From Verrucomicrobiota bacterium (lineage in GTDB: Bacteria; Verrucomicrobiota; Verrucomicrobiia; Limisphaerales; UBA9464), in NCBI GenBank assembly GCA_016871805.1, contig VHCG01000026.1:1-54293 (forward strand): DNA of 54,293 nt. Direction: 5' to 3'. Below, piece after piece: positions 12,412-21,625 of this stretch; the stretch's first letter is position 1; each line of letters begins with the position of its first letter. The notes under the pieces were generated by a model. The model worked only from the letters and a program-made list of their open reading frames with translations, ran no database searches and was not told the origin of the DNA. Position numbers and translations under genes: made by a program.

Positions 12412-13824
12412 TCACTTCAGCCGGCGCGACCACGCGGCCAGCTGGCGCCGGACTCCGGCTGTGCCAGGGGCCCCCGTGGACGTCCGCTTCGCCATCGCCC
12501 GACGGAGCTCGAACACGCGGCCAATGTCGTCGCCGAACGCGGTCGAGATCGATCGGAACTCCTCCGTCGTGATGGCGTCCAGAGGCTTCCCCGCCGTCTC
12601 GGCGAGCGCCACGACGGCACCCACGAGGTGATGGGCCTGGCGGAATGGGACGCCCTGCAGGACGAGATGGTCGGCCAGGTCGGTCGCCAGCAGCTGCGGG
12701 TCCGCCGAGGCCCGTGCGCAGACCTCGGGCTTTGCAGAGGTGTTCCGGATCATGCCCGCCATCAGGCGCAGACACGACCGGACCGTGTCCGCCGTGTCGA
12801 AGACCCGCTCCTTGTCCTCCTGAAGATCCCGGTTGTAGGTCATCGGAAGCCCCTTCAGAAGGGTGAGCAGGGACATGAGGTTGCCGACCACCCGACCGGT
12901 CTTCCCGCGCGTGAGCTCGGCGACGTCGGGATTCTTTTTCTGCGGCATCAGCGAGGAGCCGGTCGTGTAGGCGTCGGCGATCCGGATGAAGTTGAACTCG
13001 CTGGTCGCCCACAGGATCAGATCCTCCGCCAGGCGGCTCAGGTGGATTGCCGACAGCGCCGCGGCCGAGCAGAACTCCACCAGGAAATCGCGGTCGCTTA
13101 CGGCATCCATCGAGTTCTGGGTGATGCGGGGACGTCCCTTCGCATCGACGAACCCCAGCTCCTGGGCGACGAACTCACGGTCCAGCGGCAGCGTGCTCCC
13201 GGCGAGGGCCCCGGAACCCAGCGGACACACGTTGGCCCTCGCCGAGGCCTCCGAAAAGCGTTCCCGGTCGCGGGATAACATCTCCACATAGGCCAGGGCA
13301 TGGTGGGCCAGATAGACCGGCTGGCCGCGCTGGAGGTGGGTATAGCCGGGTAGGATGACCTCGGGATGGCGTTGACCGAATTCCACGAGTGACTTCTGGA
13401 GATCGGCAAGGTCCCGATCGACCGCCGCACACTCGTCGCGCAACCACAGTCGGATATCGAGGGCGACCTGGTCGTTCCGCGAGCGTCCCGTGTGGAGCTT
13501 CGCGCCGGCCGGGGTCCGACGCGTTAGCTCGGACTCGAGGTTCATGTGGACGTCCTCCAGGGCCGGGTTCCACTGGAATCGTCCCGCCTCGATGTCGGCC
13601 TCGATCGACTGGAACCCCTTCCGGATCGCCTCGAGTTCCTTGCGGGTCAGAACACCGATCCGCTGGAGCATCGCCGCGTGGGCGAGGGAACCGCGGATGT
13701 CCTGCCTCCAGAGCCGCCAGTCAAAGCAGATGGACTCGGAGAAGGCGGCGACATCGGCCGCTGGGCCCGACGCAAAGCGTCCGGAGCGCGAGACGACGGA
13801 GGAGGCAGGAGACGAATGCTTCAC
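12412..13824 (-). CDS. argH: Argininosuccinate lyase
   Basis: A 470-residue member of the fumarase/aspartase superfamily that splits argininosuccinate into arginine and fumarate, the last step of arginine synthesis. The family signature is seen as GSSLMPQKKNP. The substrate-binding stretch TGRSRNDQVALD and PGYTHLQRGQPV, with the catalytic His, are also present. The best start is a GTG at 13824, giving VKHSSPASS; no in-frame ATG gives a sensible length. It is the last gene of the long minus-strand run, 79 bp after ftsZ, so it could be read through from the division cluster. It ends 16 bp from the convergent end of metH. Confidence 0.95.
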   Translation of the reverse strand: MKHSSPASSVVSRSGRFASGPAADVAAFSESICFDWRLWRQDIRGSLAHAAMLQRIGVLTRKELEAIRKGFQSIEADIEAGRFQWNPALEDVHMNLESELTRRTPAGAKLHTGRSRNDQVALDIRLWLRDECAAVDRDLADLQKSLVEFGQRHPEVILPGYTHLQRGQPVYLAHHALAYVEMLSRDRERFSEASARANVCPLGSGALAGSTLPLDREFVAQELGFVDAKGRPRITQNSMDAVSDRDFLVEFCSAAALSAIHLSRLAEDLILWATSEFNFIRIADAYTTGSSLMPQKKNPDVAELTRGKTGRVVGNLMSLLTLLKGLPMTYNRDLQEDKERVFDTADTVRSCLRLMAGMIRNTSAKPEVCARASADPQLLATDLADHLVLQGVPFRQAHHLVGAVVALAETAGKPLDAITTEEFRSISTAFGDDIGRVFELRRAMAKRTSTGAPGTAGVRRQLAAWSRRLK

Positions 13825-13903
13825 GCCGCGAAGCGTGCCCCATCCGGCCGGGGCGTCGCAACCGGAACGGTCCCCGGGACAACCACCCGAGGGACTCCGC
13901 GGT

Positions 13904-15160
13904 TCAATTGAGCCCGATGTCCCGTCGGACAAAGGTCGGGACGTCCAGATTCTCGCCCCGGAACAATGTTCCTTCCGCTGGATCGAATCGACCGGTCCAC
14001 GCGGGGACGAATTCGAACTGCGTCTGGGCCTCGCTGGGCTTGGTCGCTGGTGTCCGGACTCGCGTACCCGTCCGGGTGCCGACCACCGGCGTGACGGAAC
14101 GCCCGGGGGATTCCGTCGAGGACGGGACATCCTCGAACTGGAGCCGTCCGGCGGAGGAGACCTTCGTGGCGGCGTAGGTGATGGAGGGCGTCGCTGCGGG
14201 GGTCGCTTGGAGACCCGCCGAATGGTGCACCGACAGCAGGAACGCCCGCATGCTCCCGGAACCCCGGGCCTCCGAACCGGCGCCCACCACGAGCTGGGCC
14301 CTGGGGCAATGGCGGTGGATCTGGTGGTGGAGCCACTCCAGCTCCTCCAGACGAAGGTCCTGACCTCCGGTCAGATGGAGGAGGACGCCGCTGGACTCGG
14401 CAAACCGGGCCGAGGCGTCGAGAAAAGGATGATCCACCAGACCCGACCACAGCCGGCCGATCCGATCCTCGCCGGAGGCCTCGGAGAACGCGGCGACGGC
14501 GTGGGCGAGACGCCCCCGGGTCCAGCGCTCGAGATCCGCGATGCCCACCGGGACCAGCGACGGTCCCTGGATCATCCGGACCAGCGCCTCCAACACGCCG
14601 ACCAGATGCTCATCGGCATGCCGCATGAGGTCATGGACGAGGGTGGACTCCGGATGCAGCCGCACCATCGACTGGTTCGAGACACGGATGACGAGGTCGG
14701 CCGATCCCTGCAACGCCGCAAGGCACTGCTCCGAGTTGCGGCGTCGGAGCGGCCCTTCGAAATCGAAGGGCTCCACGACCACCGCCACGACAAAGGCGCC
14801 CGCTTCGCGCGCGAGTCGGACCACAACAGGCCCCATCCCAGAGCCGCAACCCCCTCCACCGCCGAGCAGGACCACCAGAAGCCCGGACGACAGCTGGGCA
14901 CGGATGGATTCGGCGTCCTCCTCGGCGATGCGCTGCGCGTGGGCCGGATCTCCTCCACAGCCCAGCCCCCGGGTGACGGCCCGACCCACCACCACCGGGG
15001 ATGGCCCCTGCCCGTAACCGCCCTCCGCAGGCACCTCGGTGTCGAGGGTCCAGAGCCGGGATCCCGGACTGGAATCGAGCCGACGTAGCAGATGTGCGCC
15101 CATTCCACCGACACCACAAAGGGTGACGGACGGAGCGACCAAGGAGCCTGTGGAATTCAT
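13904..15160 (-). CDS. ftsZ: Divergent cell division protein FtsZ
   Basis: A 418-residue tubulin-fold protein. It is recognisable by the N-terminal GVGGMGAHLL (residues 16-25), GLGCGGDPAHA (65-75), the T4-type glycine loop near 100-111 and GEDRIGRLWSGLVDHPFLD (230-248). Several GTPase residues differ from the family. The loop GGGTGTG reads GGGCGSG, and the T7 synergy loop NxDFAD reads PVGIAD (204-209), so the Asn and the first Asp are lost and only the second Asp remains. The C-terminal peptide LDVPTFVRRD, the FtsA/ZipA contact, is well kept. A linker of about 75 residues precedes it. It starts 13 bp after ftsA. The identity rests on both motifs and position. Confidence 0.88.
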   Translation of the reverse strand: MNSTGSLVAPSVTLCGVGGMGAHLLRRLDSSPGSRLWTLDTEVPAEGGYGQGPSPVVVGRAVTRGLGCGGDPAHAQRIAEEDAESIRAQLSSGLLVVLLGGGGGCGSGMGPVVVRLAREAGAFVVAVVVEPFDFEGPLRRRNSEQCLAALQGSADLVIRVSNQSMVRLHPESTLVHDLMRHADEHLVGVLEALVRMIQGPSLVPVGIADLERWTRGRLAHAVAAFSEASGEDRIGRLWSGLVDHPFLDASARFAESSGVLLHLTGGQDLRLEELEWLHHQIHRHCPRAQLVVGAGSEARGSGSMRAFLLSVHHSAGLQATPAATPSITYAATKVSSAGRLQFEDVPSSTESPGRSVTPVVGTRTGTRVRTPATKPSEAQTQFEFVPAWTGRFDPAEGTLFRGENLDVPTFVRRDIGLN

Positions 15161-15173
15161 GGGAGATCGGGCT

Positions 15174-16406
15174 TCAGAAGAGGAACGAGCGGAAGCTGCT
15201 GAGCGAGGCGAGGGATCGGAGCTTTCCAAGGAGGTTGGGCTGCACGCGCTGGCGGGACCGCATCGCACCGTAGCGCAGCAGGCCGATGGCCGTGACGAAT
15301 TCGGGGTTCTCGAGAACGTTCGCCGGACCCGAGACACCCTGGACGAGCCCTTGGTGGACGGGGCACTGGAAGATGCGCCTGGCGACCTCCAGGATGCCCG
15401 GGGTACGCGCCGCACCACCGCAGAGAAAGACTCCCGCCGTGGCCATCCTCAGGGCATCCGCCTCGCGGAGCCTGAGGGCCACCAGCTCGAGGGTCTCCTC
15501 GATCCGATGGCTCATGATCCGTTCGAGATGCTCGAGCGAGACGCCCCGCCCCCCATGAAGACTGGTGCTGTCGCCCCGGACCTGGACACCTGCGCTCTCC
15601 GGCCGGGCCACCGCTGTTCCGTGCTCGAGCTTCAGCTCCTCCGCCCGGGGAATCAGGATGCGAAGCCCGTATGCGAGGTCGTTGGAGACATGATCGCCCC
15701 CAACGGCGAGCACCCCGGAATGGCGCAGCAGCCCCTGGTGGAAGAACGCGAACTCCGTCGTCCCCGCCCCAAGGTCCACCACCACGGCTCCCGCCTGCTT
15801 CTGCTCGGTCGTCAGCACCGCCAACGCGGAAGCCAGACCGCCGAAGACCGGCTTCTCCACACGCACCGGGACAGCGTTCTCCACCGCCTGCCGGGAGGTC
15901 GCCAGCCGGTTGGCATGACCCCGGATCACATGCACCCGGGCCTCGAGGCGTCCACCGACCACCCCCACCGGGTTGTCATAGACGGTGTGATCGTCGACGA
16001 TGAAGTCCTGCCGGACGCTGTCGATGATCTCGGATCCTGCCGGGCAGCTCTGGGACTTGGCATTGCGCAGGGCCAGCTGGACATCCTCGTCGCCGATGGC
16101 CCGATCCACGCTCGGGATGGTGTGGACCCCACGGTAGTTGGCGCACTCGATGTGCCGTCCCGTCACCGCGAGCAGCACCGATTCGATGTCCACATCGGCC
16201 ATCTCCTCGGCCTCGGCAAGGGCCTGGCGAACATCGTCCCCGGCCTTCTCGGCATCCAGGATCTCCCCCTTCCGCACGCCACGCGACTTGGCCTGTCCAA
16301 GGCCGAGCACGTTGAGCTCGCCGGTTTCCGTGAGCTCGCCCACGGCGGCGCAGACCTTGGAGGTCCCGATTTCTAATCCAACGATGATGTGTCCGTTATC
16401 AGACAT
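15174..16406 (-). CDS. ftsA: Cell division protein FtsA
   Basis: A 410-residue actin-like ATPase that tethers FtsZ to the membrane and recruits later division proteins. The N-terminal phosphate-1 region reads VGLEIGTSKVCAAVG. The 1C-domain region (GVRKGEILDAEKA, then VLLAVTGRHIE) follows, and the phosphate-2 loop VVVDLGAGTTEFAFF lies near residue 210. The adenosine motif is LCGGAARTPGI. The C-terminus GKLRSLASLSSFRSFLF has the look of the amphipathic membrane-targeting helix. It overlaps ftsQ by eight bases and is followed 13 bp later by ftsZ, so the three are likely translated together. Confidence 0.95.
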   Translation of the reverse strand: MSDNGHIIVGLEIGTSKVCAAVGELTETGELNVLGLGQAKSRGVRKGEILDAEKAGDDVRQALAEAEEMADVDIESVLLAVTGRHIECANYRGVHTIPSVDRAIGDEDVQLALRNAKSQSCPAGSEIIDSVRQDFIVDDHTVYDNPVGVVGGRLEARVHVIRGHANRLATSRQAVENAVPVRVEKPVFGGLASALAVLTTEQKQAGAVVVDLGAGTTEFAFFHQGLLRHSGVLAVGGDHVSNDLAYGLRILIPRAEELKLEHGTAVARPESAGVQVRGDSTSLHGGRGVSLEHLERIMSHRIEETLELVALRLREADALRMATAGVFLCGGAARTPGILEVARRIFQCPVHQGLVQGVSGPANVLENPEFVTAIGLLRYGAMRSRQRVQPNLLGKLRSLASLSSFRSFLF

Positions 16407-17364
16407 GGCGGCGGGTGTTCTTGCGTTTGGGGGCGCGCGCGCGCGGCTGCGGCTCCGGAGACACGGTCCCGGGCTCCGCCCACCGCAACGGGGGGTGATT
16501 GGTCACGCTGAGATCGAGCTCGGAGATGGCCAGGCCCTGCCTGCGGCCGAACTCGCAGACCGAGAACCATTCCTCCAGCTGTCGGACATGGTCCCGCTGG
16601 GTCGCCATCACGACTCGGCTACCCCCACGGGTCAGGAGCTTCAGCACGTCGGTCTCCGAGATGTCGATCTCCACGAGATCCGCCAGAGCCAGCATCGGCG
16701 AGCGCTCAAACTCCGACAGCAGCCGCAGTGCGGAGAGCGCCCGCTCGTCCTTGATCCGGCTGCCGCTCACGAGTCCTGCCAGCGACAGGCCCACGAGATT
16801 CGGGAGACCCGCCTCGGCTTCCATCACCTCCGATGGAGCATTACCACGCCGGAACGGGAGGAAGACCGCACCCTGTTCATCGATCAGATAGTAGGCCTGG
16901 GCGGATCCCAGCGGCGGCAGGACGAGACGGGCAACCGGCACGCGCTCACGGACAGAGACGCGGAGCACGTCGGGAAACTCGATCTCGACCCGGGCCTCCT
17001 CGATTCGGGGATGCCTCAGAAGGCTTTGTCGGACCTGGTAGAGGTCCACGGTCAATGCATTGCGTCCGGGATCCACACCGGTCAGTCGGCGAACCTCGTC
17101 CTCGCCCAGCAACCCCTCGCGGGAGACGGCGACATGCCGGATGGCAAGACCTCCGATCCGATGGAGCCAGTGGTCCTGCACCACCTGCATACCCAGTCGT
17201 CCCCCGACCCCGACGGCCACGAGAGCCACCAGGCCCACCATGGGTTTGACCCACCAGCGCGCCCGGGGAGCCTTCCCACCGGACCCGTTGGCTCCGGACT
17301 TCACCGCAAAAACGAAATCAGCGTCCCGTCGCCGGTTCTTTCGAGTGATGGAGAACAATCTCAT
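16399..17364 (-). CDS. ftsQ: Cell division protein FtsQ
   Basis: A 321-residue bitopic membrane protein of the divisome, linking FtsL/FtsB with other components. A basic cytoplasmic tail of about 37 residues is followed by a transmembrane segment near residues 38-58 (WWVKPMVGLVALVAVGVGG). A POTRA-like domain follows (IRHVAVSREGLLGEDEVRRL, with RHPRIEEARVEIEFPDVLRV after it). The C-terminal domain includes VEIDISETDVLKLLTRGG. The end is rich in Arg, Lys and Pro. Its position between ddl and ftsA is the usual one. The start ATG at 17364 is 12 bp after ddl. Confidence 0.9.
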   Translation of the reverse strand: MRLFSITRKNRRRDADFVFAVKSGANGSGGKAPRARWWVKPMVGLVALVAVGVGGRLGMQVVQDHWLHRIGGLAIRHVAVSREGLLGEDEVRRLTGVDPGRNALTVDLYQVRQSLLRHPRIEEARVEIEFPDVLRVSVRERVPVARLVLPPLGSAQAYYLIDEQGAVFLPFRRGNAPSEVMEAEAGLPNLVGLSLAGLVSGSRIKDERALSALRLLSEFERSPMLALADLVEIDISETDVLKLLTRGGSRVVMATQRDHVRQLEEWFSVCEFGRRQGLAISELDLSVTNHPPLRWAEPGTVSPEPQPRARAPKRKNTRRHV

Positions 17365-17376
17365 CTGGACAGGGAG

Positions 17377-18297
17377 TCAGGATCGCTTTCGGCGGAGGGC
17401 GAGCTCGACCATCCGACCGCAGAGTTCTGGAAAGGAGATCCCCGCGGCGGCGGCGGCCTTGGGCAGCAGGCTCGTCTCGGTCATGCCCGGCAGTGTGTTC
17501 ACCTCCAGCACCATCGGCATGCCTTCCGGGATGACCATGACGTCCACACGGGCGTAGTCCCTGGCTCCCACCGCCCTGAACGCGCCCAGAGCCGCCTCCT
17601 GGATCCGGAGGGTCGTCTCCCCGGGAAACCCGGCCGGACACTGATAGTCGGTACAGCCTGGCGTGTACTTGTTCCGGTAGTCATAGGCTCCGGACTTTGG
17701 ACGCACCTCGACAACCGGGAGCGCGACTCCATCCAGGATGCCCACCGTGGTCTCGCGGCCCACGATCCGGGGTTCCATCAGGATCTCGGTTCCATGACGC
17801 AGGGAAGCCTCGAGAGCCTCGGAAAATGTCCCCGGGGTCTCCACGAACTGGAGCCCGACACTCGATCCCTCACGGGCCGGCTTCAGGACGACAGGACAGG
17901 TCCAGCCCTCCCCTGGCCAAGACTCGCTGCCCGAGCGCAGGACACGGTACCGCGGCGTCGGAACGCCCGCCCCGATCATGCGCTCCTTGGCGAGGACCTT
18001 GTCAAAGGCGATCCGGGAGGAATCGATCCCACACCCGGTATAGGGAATGCCCAGAGCCTCAAGCTCGGCCTGGACGGTGCCATCCTCGCCATAGGTTCCA
18101 TGCAGTGCGAGGAACGCGACGTCCGCCTCCGTCGGAAGGCGGAGGCTGCCCGGCGTCGGATCCACCTCATGGACACGATGTCCCATCCCACGCAACGCGG
18201 CGGCCACGGCGGCGCCCGAGCGGAGGGAGACCTCCCGTTCCGCCGAGGGTCCGCCCAGCAGCACGACAACGTTCAACGATGTGGAAGGTGTCGCCAT
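17377..18297 (-). CDS. ddl: D-alanine--D-alanine ligase
   Basis: A 306-residue ATP-grasp ligase that makes the D-Ala-D-Ala dipeptide used by MurF. Family motifs are VVVLLGGPSAEREVSLRSG at the N-terminus, LHGTYGEDG in the first domain, VLKPAREGSSVG for ATP binding and the C-terminal VLEVNTLPGMTETSLLP with the Mg-binding Glu and Asn. The ATG at 18297 is chosen because it lies four bases after the murB stop and starts just before the conserved first strand; the frame itself is open further upstream into murB. Confidence 0.96.
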   Translation of the reverse strand: MATPSTSLNVVVLLGGPSAEREVSLRSGAAVAAALRGMGHRVHEVDPTPGSLRLPTEADVAFLALHGTYGEDGTVQAELEALGIPYTGCGIDSSRIAFDKVLAKERMIGAGVPTPRYRVLRSGSESWPGEGWTCPVVLKPAREGSSVGLQFVETPGTFSEALEASLRHGTEILMEPRIVGRETTVGILDGVALPVVEVRPKSGAYDYRNKYTPGCTDYQCPAGFPGETTLRIQEAALGAFRAVGARDYARVDVMVIPEGMPMVLEVNTLPGMTETSLLPKAAAAAGISFPELCGRMVELALRRKRS

Positions 18298-18301
18298 CCG
18301 C

Positions 18302-19288
18302 TCAGTCCTCGCCGACGATCTCGACCTCCGTCTCGAGCTCAAGACCGCGGGCCTCCCGGGCGCGGGTCCGGACGAGGTCGATCAGCGTCAGGACATCCCG
18401 CGCCGTCGCCCCGCCGAGGTTGACAAAGAAATTCGCATGGATGTCGCTCACCATGGCCGCCCCAACCCGCGCGCCCTTGAGCCCCAGCTCGTCGATCAGC
18501 CGTCCGGCAGGCAGCGAGGCGGAGGGATTCTTGAAGGTGCAGCCGGCGCTGGGCTGGTTGGGTTGGCTGTCCCAGCGCTTGCGGCTGAACCCGTCCATCT
18601 TCTCCCGCACCTCCTCGGCCGTGCAGACCGTGCCCCGAAGCGTCGCCCCGAGAGCCAGATGGGTCTGGAGGATCGGACAGCTCCGGTACACCACCTCGAC
18701 CTCCGACACCGGGAGATCCAGGATATCGCCCATCGGAGACATGCAGCGGAGTCTCTCGACCACATCGAAGGTCCACGACCCCATGGCACCCGCGTTCATC
18801 CGGAGCGCCCCGCCCAGCGACCCCGGGATCCCCTCTAGGAATTCCAGGCCCGAAAGACCCTGACGCCTCGACTCGACAGCGAGGTGCTTCAACCGGACAC
18901 CGGCCCCGGCCTCGATACGGTCCCCAGTGAACTCAAGTCGGCTGAACTGGGGCGAGGTGAGCGAGATCACGGCGCCCCGGAATCCCCCATCCCGCACCAG
19001 AAGGTTGGAACCCCGGCCGAGCACCATCCACGGGACGCGCCTCAACGCGCAGAGCTCCAGGATGCTCGACAGCGCATTCTCGGAGGACGGCTCGACCCAG
19101 AGGTCCGCCGGTCCGCCCACCCGGAGCGTGGTCCGATTTGACAGCGGTTCGTCCCGCCGGACCACGGTGTCCCTGGGCAGGGCCACGGAGAAATCGCGGA
19201 AGAGGTTCGTGATCACCTCGGCATGGTCGACGGCGCGACAGACCTCCTCCGCAAGGGGCTCAGGGGCCAGTTGGAGGGACTGTTTCAT
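18302..19288 (-). CDS. murB: UDP-N-acetylmuramate dehydrogenase
   Basis: A 328-residue flavoenzyme that reduces enolpyruvyl-UDP-GlcNAc to UDP-MurNAc. The FAD-binding region reads NRTTLRVGGPADLWVEP and VLGRGSNLLVRDGGFRG; the active-site region reads EGIPGSLGGALRMNAGAMG. The proton-donor position in SAGCTFKNPSAS is Cys250 instead of the Ser of the E. coli enzyme, a change known in some MurB groups. A predicted 48-residue N-terminal extension precedes the FAD domain. The start ATG overlaps the murG stop as ATGA, which indicates translational coupling. In most clusters murC would sit between murG and murB; here it is absent. Confidence 0.95.
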   Translation of the reverse strand: MKQSLQLAPEPLAEEVCRAVDHAEVITNLFRDFSVALPRDTVVRRDEPLSNRTTLRVGGPADLWVEPSSENALSSILELCALRRVPWMVLGRGSNLLVRDGGFRGAVISLTSPQFSRLEFTGDRIEAGAGVRLKHLAVESRRQGLSGLEFLEGIPGSLGGALRMNAGAMGSWTFDVVERLRCMSPMGDILDLPVSEVEVVYRSCPILQTHLALGATLRGTVCTAEEVREKMDGFSRKRWDSQPNQPSAGCTFKNPSASLPAGRLIDELGLKGARVGAAMVSDIHANFFVNLGGATARDVLTLIDLVRTRAREARGLELETEVEIVGED

Positions 19289-20460
19289 GACGTGAACGCG
19301 CCGAGGGGGTTGGACTGCGAGGACGGGGCACGATCGGGTTGCCCGGTCCGTGTGGCCTCCGGGATGAGGTCCCACATCAGTCGCGCAATCTCCGAGGCCG
19401 CCGCAGGGCGGTCGAGTCGGGCCAACGCCTCAACCATCGAGATCCGCGTCCCCTCCGATTCCAGAAGCTCGCACACCAGTCCGGTGAGATCTGCCCCGGC
19501 GGCCGCGACCTGGTCGAGGGACCGGGCCGCACCGGCCTGCACGAAGACGGAGGCGTTGGCGCGCTGATGGTCGTCGGCCGCGGTCGGATAGGGGATCAGG
19601 ACCGAGGGCAGCCGCCGCGCCGAGAGCTCCGACAGCGAGGAGGCGCCGCTCCGGGACACGACAACGGTGCTCGCGGCAAGGAGCTGGTCCATGCGGGGTG
19701 AGAACGGCCAGATCCGGGCCGGGATGCCGTGCCGCCGGAAGGTGTCGGAGGCCTCCGTGAAGCCATGCTCGCCGGTCAGGTGGATGAACTGGAGCTCCGG
19801 ATGGCGACGGGCTAGATCCGGAAGCGAGGCGAGGAAGAGGCGGTTGACGCCGCTCGCTCCCTGGCTTCCCCCGGTGACGAGCAGGACCGGACGATGTCCG
19901 GCGAGCCCGAGCGTCCGACGGGCCGCGACACACTCCGCCGAGCGCACCTCGGATCGGACCGGGGTTCCCGTGACGCACACCCGACGCGCCCTCCAGCGGA
20001 GCGCCGTTTCGGTCATGCCCGCGCAGGCGAGATCCGCCAGCGGGGCGAGCCAGCGGTTGGCCCGTCCAGGTATTGCGTTCGACTCGTGCAACACCACCCG
20101 GGCCCCGAGGCGTTTGGCCGCCAGTACCGGCGGCAGCGCCGTGAACCCCCCCATTGCCAACACCACGGCGGGGCGGGCGGAGTGGAACGCCCCCAGAACG
20201 CGTCGGTATCCCCCAAGGACCCCCATTAGGAACGAGGGAAGCCGTCGGACGCTGAAGGCCACCGAGGGGAGCACCTCCACGGCATACCGGTCCCGAACAC
20301 CGGCCACCCCTTGCTGATCCACCTCCTTCGGCGAGACGAAGAGAACCACCCGGCCTCCTCGGGCAGCGACCTCGCTGGCCACCGCCAGTCCCGGGAACAG
20401 ATGCCCGCCCGTGCCGCCACAGGCGATGCCGACCGTCACCCCTGATTCCTTGGAACTCAT
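19285..20460 (-). CDS. murG: UDP-GlcNAc:lipid I transferase MurG
   Basis: A 391-residue GT28 glycosyltransferase that turns lipid I into lipid II at the inner face of the membrane. The first glycine loop reads GIACGGTGGHLFPGLAVA. VVLAMGGFTALPPVLAAKRL and LHESNAIPGRANRWLAPLAD follow, with the donor-site loops TGGSQGASGVNRLF and VVSRSGASSLSELSARRLPS and then PYPTAADDHQRANA. The C-terminal 25 residues are polar and probably disordered. The start overlaps the ftsW stop by four bases and the end overlaps the murB start by four bases. Confidence 0.96.
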   Translation of the reverse strand: MSSKESGVTVGIACGGTGGHLFPGLAVASEVAARGGRVVLFVSPKEVDQQGVAGVRDRYAVEVLPSVAFSVRRLPSFLMGVLGGYRRVLGAFHSARPAVVLAMGGFTALPPVLAAKRLGARVVLHESNAIPGRANRWLAPLADLACAGMTETALRWRARRVCVTGTPVRSEVRSAECVAARRTLGLAGHRPVLLVTGGSQGASGVNRLFLASLPDLARRHPELQFIHLTGEHGFTEASDTFRRHGIPARIWPFSPRMDQLLAASTVVVSRSGASSLSELSARRLPSVLIPYPTAADDHQRANASVFVQAGAARSLDQVAAAGADLTGLVCELLESEGTRISMVEALARLDRPAAASEIARLMWDLIPEATRTGQPDRAPSSQSNPLGAFTS

Positions 20461-21593
20461 TCCGCAAAATCCGTGTCGGACGATCCGAAGGGGTTGGAGG
20501 ACCAGACACCCGCCCCCTCCACAGCACGATCCGAAGCCTGTCGGGCAACACTGATCAGCAGGCCCACCATGGTCAGTAGCACGATGGTCCCCGACCCGCC
20601 ACGGCTCACGAAAGGCAGTGCCATGCCCTTGTTGGGCAGCAGGTAAGTCACCACGCCAAGGTTGACCAGCGACTGGAGTGCAATGGTGAACGTGATGCCC
20701 GATGCCAGCATCATCCCGAAGAGATCACCTGCCCGATGGGCGATCGCCGCCCCACAGAGCAGGATCACGCCGAAGGCCGCGACCACGCCCAATGTGGCGG
20801 TCAGGCCCAGCTCCTCCCCGACCGCGGGCAGGATGAAGTCCGTATGAACCTCCGGGACCTTGAACTTGTGCGTGCCACGGCCAAATCCGACGCCATGCCA
20901 TCCCCCGGCCCCGAACGCCTCCATGCCCCGGTCGACCTGGTAGCTGAGGGCCTTGTTGTCGCCCGGATTCAGGAAGGCTTGGACCCGATCGCGGGCGTAT
21001 CCAGGGACCGACAGCAGCACGAGAAAGGCCGTGAGGCCGGCCAGGGCGGGGATCATGACCTGACGCCAGCGTGCTCCACCCACGAGAAGGAGTCCGACCG
21101 TGACCACCCCCAGGAGGAGCGTGGTCCCCTTGTCGGGTTCCACTACGATAAGAGCCAGGAGCGGCAGGGCCACAAACCCGGGACCCAGGATCCCTCCCGC
21201 GAAACTGCTCATCCGATGCTGGAACCGCACCGCATACCAGGCCAGCGCCAGGACCAGCGTGACCTTCGCGAACTCCGAGGGCTGCAGACCCCAGAGCCAA
21301 CGCTGCGCCCCCTTGGTTGCGGTCCCAAGGGGTGTCAGGACCAGAAACAATAGGATCAACGTCACCCCGTAGACCGGCCACACGGCCGCGTGGAGCCGCC
21401 GGTAATCCGTCAACGCCGCGACACCCAGCCCGATGAAGCCGATCCCGCAGGCCATCGCCTGCTTGAGCAGCCAGGGATGGACCAGGTCGGCACCGGCCGT
21501 CGCCCGCGACATGGTGATGCTCGCCAGCGTGGCCACTCCCAAGGCCACCAGCGAGGCCACCGCCAACAGAAGCAGGGTGATCGTCCGGTTCAT
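20457..21593 (-). CDS. ftsW: SEDS glycosyltransferase FtsW
   Basis: A SEDS-family polytopic membrane protein that polymerises lipid II at the septum with its partner FtsI. From the ATG at 21593 it has 378 residues; a GTG at 21629, overlapping the stop of the LysM gene as GTGA, would add 12. Typical motifs are GAQRWLWGLQPSEFAKVTLV, VEPDKGTTLLL (with the Asp of the family), GYQ-like YQVDRGMEAFGAGGWHGVGF, HTDFILPAVGEELGL and the C-terminal NKGMALPFVSRGGSG. About ten hydrophobic segments are visible. The motifs and the genomic setting favour FtsW over RodA. Confidence 0.94.
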   Translation of the reverse strand: MNRTITLLLLAVASLVALGVATLASITMSRATAGADLVHPWLLKQAMACGIGFIGLGVAALTDYRRLHAAVWPVYGVTLILLFLVLTPLGTATKGAQRWLWGLQPSEFAKVTLVLALAWYAVRFQHRMSSFAGGILGPGFVALPLLALIVVEPDKGTTLLLGVVTVGLLLVGGARWRQVMIPALAGLTAFLVLLSVPGYARDRVQAFLNPGDNKALSYQVDRGMEAFGAGGWHGVGFGRGTHKFKVPEVHTDFILPAVGEELGLTATLGVVAAFGVILLCGAAIAHRAGDLFGMMLASGITFTIALQSLVNLGVVTYLLPNKGMALPFVSRGGSGTIVLLTMVGLLISVARQASDRAVEGAGVWSSNPFGSSDTDFAE

Positions 21594-21625
21594 GGCAGAC
21601 GGATTGTCCTGGGGTTGTCGTCCGA

